Source: Anaerobacterium chartisolvens (GTDB taxonomy: Bacteria; Bacillota; Clostridia; Acetivibrionales; DSM-27016). From it: 64,000 nucleotides of DNA. The notes under the pieces were generated by a model. That model worked only from the letters and a program-made list of their open reading frames with translations. It was not told the DNA's origin and made no database searches. The stretch lies in the NCBI RefSeq assembly GCF_003337415.1, contig NZ_QPJT01000005.1, positions 124,001-188,000 on the forward strand. The letters are read 5' to 3'. The stretch's first letter is position 1, and the number at the start of each line of letters is the position of its first letter. The position numbers and the translations under genes are program-made. Shown here piece after piece: positions 40,737 to 48,802 of this stretch.

Positions 40737-40985
40737 ATGGAAGATAATAAACAAAAAATTCAGGCGTTCATTTATGAAATTTTAAATAATATGGTAGTTA
40801 GCGACGATCAGGATATTTTTGAATTGGGAGTTGTAAATTCTTTATTTGCGATGCAGATAGTACTTTTTGTGGAGAAAGAGTTTGGAATTTGTTTTCAGGA
40901 TAATGATCTTGACTTGGAAAACTTCAACTCCATAAATAATATTAATAACTTTATCGGGAAGAAGAAAAATATTATTGCATGTTAG
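40737..40985 (+). CDS. Discrete acyl carrier protein for extender-unit synthesis
   Basis: 82 residues after an AGGAGGG site. The phosphopantetheine region reads FELGVVNSLFAMQIV, the VNSLFA variant typical of ACPs that carry dedicated malonyl-type extender units (FkbJ, ZmaH, ClbE type), in contrast to the GGxS of the NRPS/PKS carriers here. It sits between the dehydrogenase and the amino acid:carrier-protein ligase, with 16- and 10-base gaps, and is most likely the scaffold on which the amino acid is activated and oxidized. Confidence 0.88.
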   Translation: MEDNKQKIQAFIYEILNNMVVSDDQDIFELGVVNSLFAMQIVLFVEKEFGICFQDNDLDLENFNSINNINNFIGKKKNIIAC

Positions 40986-40995
40986 GAGGAAGAAA

Positions 40996-42180
40996 ATGAA
41001 AACTGAAATAATAATGTTTCGAAAACCAATTCCACAAATATACACCGAGGAGCTTTACAGGCGCATATATTTCATAGCTTCGGAGATTCTGGATTTCACA
41101 CTTTCATTTAAGGACGAGAATATTCAGGCTATAGAAGTTAAAATAACCGATGATGCGGATGTTGAGAGGCTGGCTCAGAAAATAAACCTTACAATTGAAG
41201 CAGAGATAACCACCCAAAAAATTCTACCGCCTAAAATCGTTTGGCAGTCAAGCGACAAAAGCGGATTTGAAAAAGATGTTTTTGACCGGCTGGTTGAAAA
41301 AGGCCTAGTCTTTGAAATGGGAGAAGGTCAGCTCTGCTTTGGTGAACCTTTTATCAGACTTATGGATGCTTTGGATGATAAAATCAAGGATATTGCTATT
41401 TCTAAGATGGGGGGATATGAATACAGATATCCTACCTTGATTCCTACCAGAGCTCTGGAAGACTGCGGCTATTTTAACTCATTTCCACATATGCTTATGA
41501 TGGTAACCCGTCTGCACAGCGATGTAGAAACTTATGAAGCCTTCGCCAGAGAATACGGAAATAAAAAGGGAATAGACTCGTATGTTCTTAATTATTGCAA
41601 TAACACCGACTACTGCCTGCCTCCGACAATGTGCTATCACACATATCATCACATGAGAAATACCGAATCCAATGAAAATAGGGTTGTTACTTCAAAGGGG
41701 AAATCCTTTAGATTTGAGTCGAAGTATTTCCGTACATTAGAACGACTGTGGGATTTTACAATACGTGAAATAGTTTTCATGGGATCTAAAGACTTTGTGT
41801 TGGAGTGTCGTCAAAAATTCATGGAAGCTTCATTTGCATTAATTGAGAGCCTTGATTTAAAAGGCCATTGCGAGGTTGCCAGTGACCCTTTCTTTTGCAG
41901 TCCTGACACTGCTTCCAAGATATTTAACCAGAAAATGCAGAAATTAAAATATGAATTGAGGTTGAATATTGAAGAAGACAAGACTATTGCAGCAGCATCC
42001 TTTAATTTTCATGACCAATTTTTTGGACAAAGGTTTAATATCAAAAAGTCCGATTCCAATTGGATAAGTACAGGATGTGTTGGGTTTGGAATTGAAAGGC
42101 TTGCGTACGTATTTGCGTGCAAGCATGGACTTGATGAGGATAAGTGGGTTAAAATATTGGATGGAGTTAAGACTCTGTGA
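40996..42180 (+). CDS. Amino acid:carrier-protein ligase, class II aminoacyl-tRNA-synthetase-like
   Basis: 394 residues from the ATG at 40996, which follows TTAGGAGGAAGAAA; an upstream in-frame codon at 40975 has no site. The protein resembles the catalytic core of an atypical seryl-tRNA synthetase without the tRNA-binding arm. It has the features of the amino acid:[carrier protein] ligases: LPPTMCYHTY and CVGFGIERLAYVF, whose cysteines are expected zinc ligands with a Glu between them. Known members charge Gly or Ala to carrier proteins. Here the neighbours, a 3-hydroxyacyl dehydrogenase and a VNS-type ACP, suggest serine as substrate, replacing the adenylation protein (ZmaJ, ClbH) of related pathways. 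It is the last gene before the cluster's terminator. Confidence 0.84.
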   Translation: MKTEIIMFRKPIPQIYTEELYRRIYFIASEILDFTLSFKDENIQAIEVKITDDADVERLAQKINLTIEAEITTQKILPPKIVWQSSDKSGFEKDVFDRLVEKGLVFEMGEGQLCFGEPFIRLMDALDDKIKDIAISKMGGYEYRYPTLIPTRALEDCGYFNSFPHMLMMVTRLHSDVETYEAFAREYGNKKGIDSYVLNYCNNTDYCLPPTMCYHTYHHMRNTESNENRVVTSKGKSFRFESKYFRTLERLWDFTIREIVFMGSKDFVLECRQKFMEASFALIESLDLKGHCEVASDPFFCSPDTASKIFNQKMQKLKYELRLNIEEDKTIAAASFNFHDQFFGQRFNIKKSDSNWISTGCVGFGIERLAYVFACKHGLDEDKWVKILDGVKTL

Positions 42181-42570
42181 ATATAGAGAATAGGTCGGTG
42201 TTTTGTAGTGGGATGAGAAAATTTTATAACAATTTATCTTAATTGAATATTGAGTTTTTGACAAGAAAAGAGAAAAATTCTTCGATTTCAGAAACTTGAA
42301 GATGTGCGATATTCACTGTGTGGAAGACTCGGCAACATATGTTATTTGTAAAGGACTAAAATACAGAAATGAAGATTTATTTTATGCTAAAATAATTATG
42401 GTTAACTTAATGTTGTTTTCAAACCCCAAGGTACATCAAAAATATAACACTCCTGTATACATTACAATAAAAAAGGAATGCTTTCCGAACCGTATGCATG
42501 TCTATCTGAATAGAATTAAGTTAATACTTTTGAGCTTGTAAGTATATTTAGCCCTATGCGCGTCTATATC

Positions 42571-42610
42571 CAGCCGCCGGCGATTCCGGCGGCTGGTGAT
42601 TTTATTAGTA
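42571..42610 (+). terminator. Strong intrinsic terminator closing the biosynthetic cluster
   Basis: CAGCCGCCGG (42571-42580) pairs perfectly with CCGGCGGCTG (42586-42595) across a 5-base loop, followed by a T-rich stretch. The sequence between the ligase stop (42180) and this stem holds no convincing gene. It marks the 3' end of the operon and the right boundary of the cluster. Confidence 0.85.
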
Positions 42611-42665
42611 GTTTTGACTTACTACTAGTACAGATTTTCATAAATTCGTTCCTAAAAGGCAAAAC

Positions 42666-42821
42666 TTACCATTTTGCTAAAACCCATGGGAACTGCTCTG
42701 TAAGCTCTGTATATATAACAATATGACTTCCTCTTGCGGCAGTTTTCAAATGATTGTATCCTTTTGATCTCAGTTCGTTCTCTACAGTGTCACAAGTCCA
42801 TTTCAAAGGGTTTTCAGACAT
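42666..42821 (-). CDS. 51-residue hypothetical protein downstream of the transposase
   Basis: A short frame beginning MSENPLKWTC and ending PWVLAKW. Its ATG directly follows the TAA of the transposase remnant and is preceded by AAAAGGAGG at good spacing, so it was translated as a second gene of the same transcript. It has no transmembrane segment. I do not recognise a family. It may be an accessory or passenger gene of the IS element, or an unrelated gene captured next to it. Confidence 0.5.
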   Translation of the reverse strand: MSENPLKWTCDTVENELRSKGYNHLKTAARGSHIVIYTELTEQFPWVLAKW

Positions 42822-43927
42822 TTAAGCAACCTCCTTTTCTACACTCTGCATTGGATAACCTTTAAACGTCCAATTAAAAGCGTGTCCTTCTTTATCATTC
42901 CAGAGTTTGATAAATTTCATTACCATTTCTCTCAATTATTCTTTTGATTTAAAGCTTGAGAGTTTTAGGCACCTTCTATGCAGTATCGAAAAGAATATTT
43001 CTATCTGATTAACCCATGATGCATGCTTTGGGGTATAATGAAACTCAAATTTGTCCCCGTGTTTTTTGTTAAACTGGGTCCACCGTTCATTTGCCCCATC
43101 TTTATGAATGTTGAGATTATCCCAGATAACATGTATTTTTTTATCGCCAGCATATGCCTGGACTACTTGTTCCATCAGTGCGAGCAAATCTTCTGCGGTT
43201 CTTTTTTCTCCACACTGTGCGATGACATTACCGGTCTTGATGTCAAATGCTGCAATTAGATACTGTGTGCCATGGCGAATATATTCACTTTCATACTTAC
43301 CCGCAATACCGGGTTTTGGCAGGACGGTCTCCGCAATTCTTTCAGTAGCTTGCATCCCTGTCTTTTAGTCTACGCAGATAACCGTCTCATCACGAGGGGT
43401 ATTTACATATAGCTCAATGATCTCATTAACCCTCTCTGTAAATTCAGGGTCTTTGCTATGAAGCCACATTCTGAGCTTGTGAGGCTTTAAATCATTCATT
43501 TCCAGAGTCCTTCTTACGCTGGATTCGCTTATGGAAAGACCTTCAATATTTTCATTTGCTGCTTCCGTTAAGATTTTATCGGTCCAGTAGTTATGCGTAT
43601 CGTGGCCATAATTGCTAGGACTATCACATGCGATCGCTATAATTTCACACCTTTGTAAGGCAGTAAAGGTCGTTGGCGCCCCTGGGCGAGGGCTATCTTA
43701 AGTCCTTTAATGCCTTTAGCATGGAACCTGTCTCTCCATTTTCGAACAGTCTTGGCAGTTACGCTAAGTTTCTCTGCTACTTCGTTTTCATCATTTCCTT
43801 CCCAAAGCAGAAGAATTATTCTTGCCCTTAGCACTTCCCGTTGTTCCGACTTTTTTGCCCTCACTATTTTTATCAACTTTTCTCTTTGATCTCGATTTAC
43901 CCTTATTTTATCAATCAGCTTTCTCAT
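42822..43927 (-). pseudogene. IS630-family transposase, broken by one frameshift and two nonsense codons
   Basis: Joining three frames gives an almost complete DDE transposase. The N-terminal helix-turn-helix reads ...EVAEKLSVTAKTVRKWRDRF; a one-base deletion near 43696 throws it out of frame just before PRPGAPTTFTALQRC; the catalytic core continues to VICVD, where GAA became TAA (43365-43367), then KTGMQATER, VIWDNLNIH and NQIEIFFSILHRR; a second stop (CAA to TAA, 42936-42938) precedes the tail LREMVMKFIKLWND. The three DDE catalytic residues are all recognisable. The element is therefore dead unless helped in trans. Confidence 0.88.
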
Positions 43928-43968
43928 GTATACTATAGTAACTTGATTTACATAAAAACTCACTGGTT

Positions 43969-45303
43969 ATGATATCCTGTATTATTCACTGGTTCGTATA
44001 TATCCATTATTGCCCTATTAGGTACGGATTTCCGGCATCCTGTACTAGGCTACTTGAGAGGATTCTTGACAAAGACAACATGAATAGAGCATATAAGAGG
44101 GTCAAGGCAAATAAGGGCAAACCTGGAATTGATGGAATGACGGTGGATGAACTTCGACCGTTTCTTGAAAAGAATGGGGACCGAATCAAGAAAGCCATAA
44201 TGGAGGGGACTTACATCCCTAAGCCCGTCAGAAGGGTAGAAATACCAAAACCTGACGGTGGAATAAGGCTGCTGGGAATACCGACAGTGCTTGACAGAGT
44301 AATACAGCAAGCCATTGCACAAGCTCTGACTCCAATTTATGAGAGAGAATTTTCAGAATTCAGCTATGGATTCAGACCCAAAAGGAATGCACACCAAGCC
44401 ATAAGGAAGTGCAAGGAATATATAGAGGCAGGCTACACATGGGCTGTGGATATTGACCTTGCGAAGTACTTCGACACGGTAAACCATGACAAACTGATGA
44501 GGCTTCTATCGCAAACGATAAAAGATAGTCGGGTATTATCCCTTATAAGGAAGTACTTGCAGTCGGGAGTGATGATAAACGGTGTGGTTATCAATACTGA
44601 GGAGGGAACACCACAAGGCGGAAATATTTCGCCCCTTCTCAGCAACATTATGCTGAATGAACTGGACAGGGAACTCACTAAAAGAGGGTTAAGATTCTGT
44701 CGCTACGCTGATGATGCGAATATCTACGTCAAAAGCAAGAAGGCAGCAGACCGCGTAATGGCAAGTATTACGAGATTTATTGAAGAAGAGCTGAAACTTA
44801 GAGTTAATAAAGACAAAAGTGCTGTTGATAGACCGTGGAAGCTGAAATTTCTTGGGTTCTCGTTTTACTACAAAAAGGGTGGAATCGGGATACGAGTACA
44901 CCCAAAGCCTGTAAATAAATTCAAGATGAAATTGAAGGAAGCTACAGGAAGAAGCAGGGTAAAGAGTCTGCAAGAGTGGACTCTAAAGCTTAACCAGATA
45001 ATCACGGGATGGGTGAACTACTTCAGGATTGCAGACATGGCTGGACTTGCAAAGAAACTGGATGAATGGCTAAGGAGAAGGATACGTATGTGCTTCTGGA
45101 AACGCTGGAAGAAAATCAAAACCAAACATGACAACCTTGTCAAACTTGGGATTGACAACTATAAAGCGTGGGAATTTGCAAATACAAGAAAAGGCTACTG
45201 GAGAGTATCCAATAGCCCAATCCTTGCAGCGAGCCTCACCAACGAAAAACTCAGGAAACAAGGATTTCCGACAGTGACTGAAAGGTATACAAAAGTACAT
45301 TAA
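43969..45303 (+). CDS. ltrA: Group II intron reverse transcriptase/maturase, intron RNA apparently missing
   Basis: Homology begins at about 44050 (LLERILDKDNMNRAYKRVKANKG); the first 26 or so residues of the frame look unrelated and probably lie in flanking DNA, so the original start is uncertain or lost. Reverse transcriptase blocks are clear: GIPTVLDRVIQQAI, FSYGFRPKRNAHQAI, VDIDLAKYFDTVNH, EGTPQGGNISPLLSNI and the catalytic YADD (CRYADDANIY), then a maturase/thumb region (ITGWVNYFRIADM) and a complete C-terminus (ERYTKVH). I cannot find domain V or the intron's long structured 5' part: only the decayed IS630 lies upstream and AT-rich DNA downstream. It is probably a relic, although the reading frame is intact. 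Confidence 0.85.
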   Translation: MISCIIHWFVYIHYCPIRYGFPASCTRLLERILDKDNMNRAYKRVKANKGKPGIDGMTVDELRPFLEKNGDRIKKAIMEGTYIPKPVRRVEIPKPDGGIRLLGIPTVLDRVIQQAIAQALTPIYEREFSEFSYGFRPKRNAHQAIRKCKEYIEAGYTWAVDIDLAKYFDTVNHDKLMRLLSQTIKDSRVLSLIRKYLQSGVMINGVVINTEEGTPQGGNISPLLSNIMLNELDRELTKRGLRFCRYADDANIYVKSKKAADRVMASITRFIEEELKLRVNKDKSAVDRPWKLKFLGFSFYYKKGGIGIRVHPKPVNKFKMKLKEATGRSRVKSLQEWTLKLNQIITGWVNYFRIADMAGLAKKLDEWLRRRIRMCFWKRWKKIKTKHDNLVKLGIDNYKAWEFANTRKGYWRVSNSPILAASLTNEKLRKQGFPTVTERYTKVH

Positions 45304-45443
45304 ATTCTACTTGAATACAGGATAAAAATTCAGTTAAAGCTTAAATTTCCAAATTATTACACCATAAATTCTCGAATTATTATATAATATAACCGTAAAA
45401 TCCGGTAAAATCAACGCTTTTAGAAAGAAATTGCCCATTCATG

Positions 45444-45472
45444 TTGACACTCCTAGTTGTTCATGCTAATAT
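45444..45472 (+). promoter_or_regulatory. Sigma-A promoter for the DUF4143 ATPase gene
   Basis: TTGACA (45444-45449), a 17-base spacer, then TAATAT (45467-45472): a near-consensus vegetative promoter 42 bases before the start codon. The rest of the 210-base gap from 45304 is AT-rich with nothing else I can name. Confidence 0.75.
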
Positions 45473-45513
45473 AAACTCATACTTTAGATTTGCCTAAACA
45501 GAGGTGAAATTAT

Positions 45514-46767
45514 ATGTACATTAAGCGTAAAGTTGAGGATACCATTTTGAATATAAGCAGTACCTTCCCTGTCCTCATGCTTACCGGCCCAAGGCAGTCG
45601 GGCAAAACAACGCTATTGAACAAACTGAGTGAAGCTGACAGGAAATACGTCACCTTAGATGATCCTGCTGACAGATTATTTGCGAGAAATGAGCCTACAG
45701 CTTTTTTAGAGCGGTATAGTCCTCCTGTCATTATAGACGAAATTCAGTATGCACCGGAATTATTTCCATATATTAAAATGCATGTTGACCGTCATAAAAA
45801 TTCCGGTGACTTTTGGCTTACAGGCTCGCAGATGTTCCACATGATGAAAAATGTCTCGGAGAGTTTGGCTGGAAGGGCAGGAATCATCAATTTGTTTGGG
45901 CTTTCAAATAATGAGATTTCCGGAACCTTATTTGAGCAGTACACGACTGAAAAGGATGAACTATTAAAGCGCATTCATACCGCAAAGCCCATGACCCTGC
46001 CTGATGTCTTTGAGCGAATATTCAAAGGCGGTATGCCCAGGATTTATGAGCAGCCGAATGTAAATCAAGAGGAATACTATTCCTCCTATGTTCAGACGTA
46101 TCTAAGCAGAGATATCAGAGAATTGACACAGGTTGCGGATGAATTAACTTTTTATCGGTTTCTGTGTATTGCCGCCGCACGTACAGGCTCAATGGTAAAC
46201 TATGATGCGCTTGCAAAGGAAGCTGAAATATCAGCACCTACGGCAAAGCAATGGCTATCTGTTTTAGTCTCCTCCGGAATTGTAATTCTGATTGAGCCGT
46301 ACCATAATAATGCATTAAAACGCGTGGTGAAATCACCCAGAATGTACTTTTTAGATACAGGACTGGCAGCTCATTTGACCAAGTGGAGCAGTTCAGCTGT
46401 TTTAGAATCAGGCGCTATGGCCGGTGAATTTTTTGAAACCTATGTTGTTTCCGAAATCTATAAGAGTTTTGTCAATGTTGGGAAAAAGCCTCCGTTATAC
46501 TATTACAGAGACAGTAATACAAAGGAGATTGACCTAATCATATGGCAGAATGGTACGCTGTATCCCATAGAGATTAAAAAAAGCTCAAACCCGGTAGGGG
46601 CAACAAAAAACTTCGGCGTATTGAACCCGGTAACGGATGAAACCAATTTTGACGAGCTTTCAAAGCATCTTAAAATGAAAATTGGAACAGGTAATGTCAT
46701 ATGCCTTGCCAATAACCTGCGTCCGATTGACAGTAAAAATTGGACCGTTCCTGTTTGGTTGATATGA
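45514..46767 (+). CDS. AAA-type ATPase with C-terminal DUF4143
   Basis: 417 residues. The N-terminal half has a Walker A (GPRQSGKTTLL) and Walker B region (PPVIIDEIQYAPEL), then WLTGSQMFHMM and SLAGRAGIINLFGLSN, characteristic of the AAA_14 family. The C-terminal half (DALAKEAEISAPTAKQWLSVL, then YYYRDSNTKEIDLIIW) is a winged helix plus a nuclease-like fold seen in DUF4143 proteins. These are common and often mobile in anaerobes; their cellular role is not established. It has its own good promoter and does not seem linked to neighbouring genes. Confidence 0.88.
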   Translation: MYIKRKVEDTILNISSTFPVLMLTGPRQSGKTTLLNKLSEADRKYVTLDDPADRLFARNEPTAFLERYSPPVIIDEIQYAPELFPYIKMHVDRHKNSGDFWLTGSQMFHMMKNVSESLAGRAGIINLFGLSNNEISGTLFEQYTTEKDELLKRIHTAKPMTLPDVFERIFKGGMPRIYEQPNVNQEEYYSSYVQTYLSRDIRELTQVADELTFYRFLCIAAARTGSMVNYDALAKEAEISAPTAKQWLSVLVSSGIVILIEPYHNNALKRVVKSPRMYFLDTGLAAHLTKWSSSAVLESGAMAGEFFETYVVSEIYKSFVNVGKKPPLYYYRDSNTKEIDLIIWQNGTLYPIEIKKSSNPVGATKNFGVLNPVTDETNFDELSKHLKMKIGTGNVICLANNLRPIDSKNWTVPVWLI

Positions 46768-46846
46768 CGGGATTTGGTTGCGAAAAAAACTTTTTAGAAG
46801 AAAAACTTGTAATAGCATATGCTTGGAGTGGATTGGAGGGGCTAAA

Positions 46847-47410
46847 ATGAAGCTCGAAGATGATAACATTATATTGAGAGAATGGGAAGAAACCGATGTT
46901 GAAAGGCTTGCTGAAATTGCAAACAATAAGAAGATTTATGATAATTTGAGGGATGCTTTTCCTCATCCTTATTCAATAGATGATGCCAGGCAATATATAA
47001 CGCTGCAGCTCAATGGGGATAATAAGCTATCAAAGGTATTTGCAATTTTGGTTGATGGAAAAGTTGCAGGGAGTATTGGTGCATTTTTAAAGGAAGATGT
47101 TTATAGAAAAAATGCTGAAATCGGATATTATCTGGCTGAAGAATATTGGGGAATAGGCATTATGACAAAAGCAATAAAAATTCTTATAGAATATGTGTTT
47201 GAAACCTTTGATATTACTAGGATATATGCAGAACCATTTGCTAGGAATGTTGCTTCAAGACGTAGTCTCGAAAAGGTCGGTTTCAGGCTGGAAGCGGAAT
47301 TGAAATGTAATGCTGTTAAAAACGGTATAATAGAAGACAGTTGTATCTATGCAATTTTAAAGTGCGAATTTATTAAATGTGGGAGCATAATGAATGAGAA
47401 GAAAGGATAA
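46847..47410 (+). CDS. GNAT-family N-acetyltransferase (RimJ/RimL-like)
   Basis: 187 residues from the ATG at 46847, preceded by TGGAGGGG; the frame extends upstream to 46778 without a good site. Motifs fit the RimJ/RimL-type GNAT fold: ILREWEETDVERLAEIANN at the start, GSIGAFLKEDVYRKNAEIGYYL, the acetyl-CoA loop EYWGIGIMTKAIK, and ARNVASRRSLEKVGF. Such enzymes acetylate N-terminal amines of ribosomal proteins or small amines; the substrate here is unknown. It overlaps the next gene by 17 bases, so the two are co-translated. Confidence 0.85.
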   Translation: MKLEDDNIILREWEETDVERLAEIANNKKIYDNLRDAFPHPYSIDDARQYITLQLNGDNKLSKVFAILVDGKVAGSIGAFLKEDVYRKNAEIGYYLAEEYWGIGIMTKAIKILIEYVFETFDITRIYAEPFARNVASRRSLEKVGFRLEAELKCNAVKNGIIEDSCIYAILKCEFIKCGSIMNEKKG

Positions 47411-47855
47411 GGAAATTACCGATAAACAATTAATCAATGATATTCTGAACAAGTCTGAGGTCATCAGACTTGCCATGGTTGATGATGGGAGCCCGTACTT
47501 GGTTGCCATGAATTATGCATACGTTGATAGCTGCCTTTATATGCATTCTGCTAAGGAAGGCAGGAAGATTGACATATTAAGTAAAAACAATAAGGTGGCA
47601 TTCCAGACAGACACAGGTGTGGAACCGGTTATGAAGGAAGAAGCCTGCAGCTGCAGCATCAGGTATCTGAGTGTTTTTGGGACAGGAAAGGCAATTTTAA
47701 TAGATGAAAAAAAAGAGAAGGTAAAAGCTTTAGATGCGATAATGACAAAGCATACAGGGGGAGTTGAGTTTGAATACCCCGATAAGGTACTTGGAAAAAC
47801 GATGATTATTAAGGTGGAAATTGAGTCGTTGACAGGTAAAAAGTCGGGGTATTGA
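47394..47855 (+). CDS. Pyridoxamine-5'-phosphate-oxidase-like flavoprotein (NimA-like)
   Basis: 153 residues, overlapping the acetyltransferase gene by 17 bases. The split-barrel flavin-binding pattern is visible: VIRLAMVDDGSPYLVAMNYAYVD, LYMHSAKEGRKIDILSKNNKVAF and SVFGTGKAILIDEK. It is the size of the small PNPOx-like proteins that include the nitroimidazole reductase NimA. A flavin- or heme-linked redox role is likely; the substrate is unknown. Resistance to nitroimidazoles cannot be claimed from sequence alone. Confidence 0.82.
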   Translation: MRRKDKEITDKQLINDILNKSEVIRLAMVDDGSPYLVAMNYAYVDSCLYMHSAKEGRKIDILSKNNKVAFQTDTGVEPVMKEEACSCSIRYLSVFGTGKAILIDEKKEKVKALDAIMTKHTGGVEFEYPDKVLGKTMIIKVEIESLTGKKSGY

Positions 47856-47867
47856 GGAGAGTGCCGT

Positions 47868-48050
47868 ATGGAATTGATTTTTGCAGTACAGTAAAATTAA
47901 GAATTACCTCGATGGTTTAAGAGAAGGACAGAGGGTATATATCGCGCTTATGGCATCTATGGGGAAGAAAACTTCTATAAAAAGTTTGGTTTTGTTGACG
48001 TACCAAATGATTCACTGGGCGCAGGCATGACACTTTGGTTGTCAAAATAG
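47868..48050 (+). pseudogene. Remnant of a second GNAT acetyltransferase
   Basis: After an ATG with a GAGGAG site (47868, MELIFAVQ then a stop) the remains of a GNAT C-terminus can be read across a frame change: LDGLREGQRVYIALMASMG in one frame, then EENFYKKFGF and VPNDSLGAGMTLWLSK ending at 48050 in another. The FYKKFGF and GAGM motifs are typical. The middle of the gene is deleted, so it is non-functional. Confidence 0.7.
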
Positions 48051-48072
48051 TAATGGTTGGGTGGAATAATAA

Positions 48073-48648
48073 ATGACGAAAAGGCTTGAACAAATGAACC
48101 TACACGAGCTTGGTAAGCTTTTCCCTATTATCATAGCTGAGCATAATCCAGCTTGGAAAAAGCTTTATGAGAGCGAGAGAACAGAAATTGAAAATGTTGT
48201 TGGCAAAGAAAATATTACAAGAATAAGCCACTACGGAAGTACTGCTGTGCCTGGATTGGCAGCAAAACCAACAATTGATATTTTGCTGGAGATTGCTTAC
48301 GAAGCTGATATTAACAATCTTATATCAAAAGTTAAAGGTATGGGCTATCTCTATACGCCACAGCCTAATAATCCAGCTCCTCATATGATGTTTATGAAGG
48401 GGTACACCCCTGATGGCTTTGAAGGACAGGCATTTCACCTTCATGTCCGATACAGTGGGGATTGGGATGAGCTATATTTCAGGGATTACCTTCTCTTGAA
48501 TCCTGAGGCTGCAAAAGAATACGAAATTGTAAAACGTAAACTGAAGGATATATTTGAAAATGACAGGGAAGCTTATACTCAAGGTAAGACAGAATTTATT
48601 AGAATTATAACACAGCAAGCAAGAGAAAAGCTTGGGCAAAAATATTGA
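48073..48648 (+). CDS. GrpB-family protein (nucleotidyltransferase-like, UPF0157)
   Basis: 191 residues. Recognisable family segments are HYGSTAVPGLAAKPTIDILLEI, with the GS and D residues of a nucleotidyltransferase fold, and FHLHVRYSGDWDELYFRDYLL. Biological role is unknown; some relatives are linked to dephospho-CoA kinase. It is the last + strand gene before the convergent biotin-linked FabF, and the 154 bases between them show no clear terminator. Confidence 0.88.
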   Translation: MTKRLEQMNLHELGKLFPIIIAEHNPAWKKLYESERTEIENVVGKENITRISHYGSTAVPGLAAKPTIDILLEIAYEADINNLISKVKGMGYLYTPQPNNPAPHMMFMKGYTPDGFEGQAFHLHVRYSGDWDELYFRDYLLLNPEAAKEYEIVKRKLKDIFENDREAYTQGKTEFIRIITQQAREKLGQKY

Positions 48649-48802
48649 CTGGTTAATACAAGCGTCTTCTACAGGTATACATGCTTCTATGGTTAGAGTA
48701 GAAATTATTCTGGAGGATATTATTTTACATGCTCCGTTATCCGATATGCAAAGCCTAAACTATATAAGATATAAAAATGAATTTGTCGGTTTCGCTGTGG
48801 CA

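Larger units (their letters stand above)
42607..43970 (-). mobile_element. Degraded IS630-family element (ends uncertain)
   Basis: The span contains a decayed IS630-type transposase and a small ORF behind it. Possible terminal repeats begin with AGTTTT on both sides (near 42610 on + and near 43961 on -) but match only about 9 of 12 bases, so the ends are approximate. IS630 elements insert at TA, and TA dinucleotides flank both sides, though in AT-rich DNA this is weak evidence. It directly abuts the group II intron reverse transcriptase frame. Confidence 0.55.

Noticed and set aside
40996-42180. Housekeeping seryl-tRNA synthetase
   Set aside because: Lacks the N-terminal coiled-coil tRNA-binding arm and has carrier-protein-ligase cysteine motifs; it sits next to a discrete ACP.
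42296-42541. 81-residue + strand ORF between the ligase gene and the terminator
   Set aside because: No plausible ribosome binding site at its start, low-complexity AT-rich composition, no recognisable motif.
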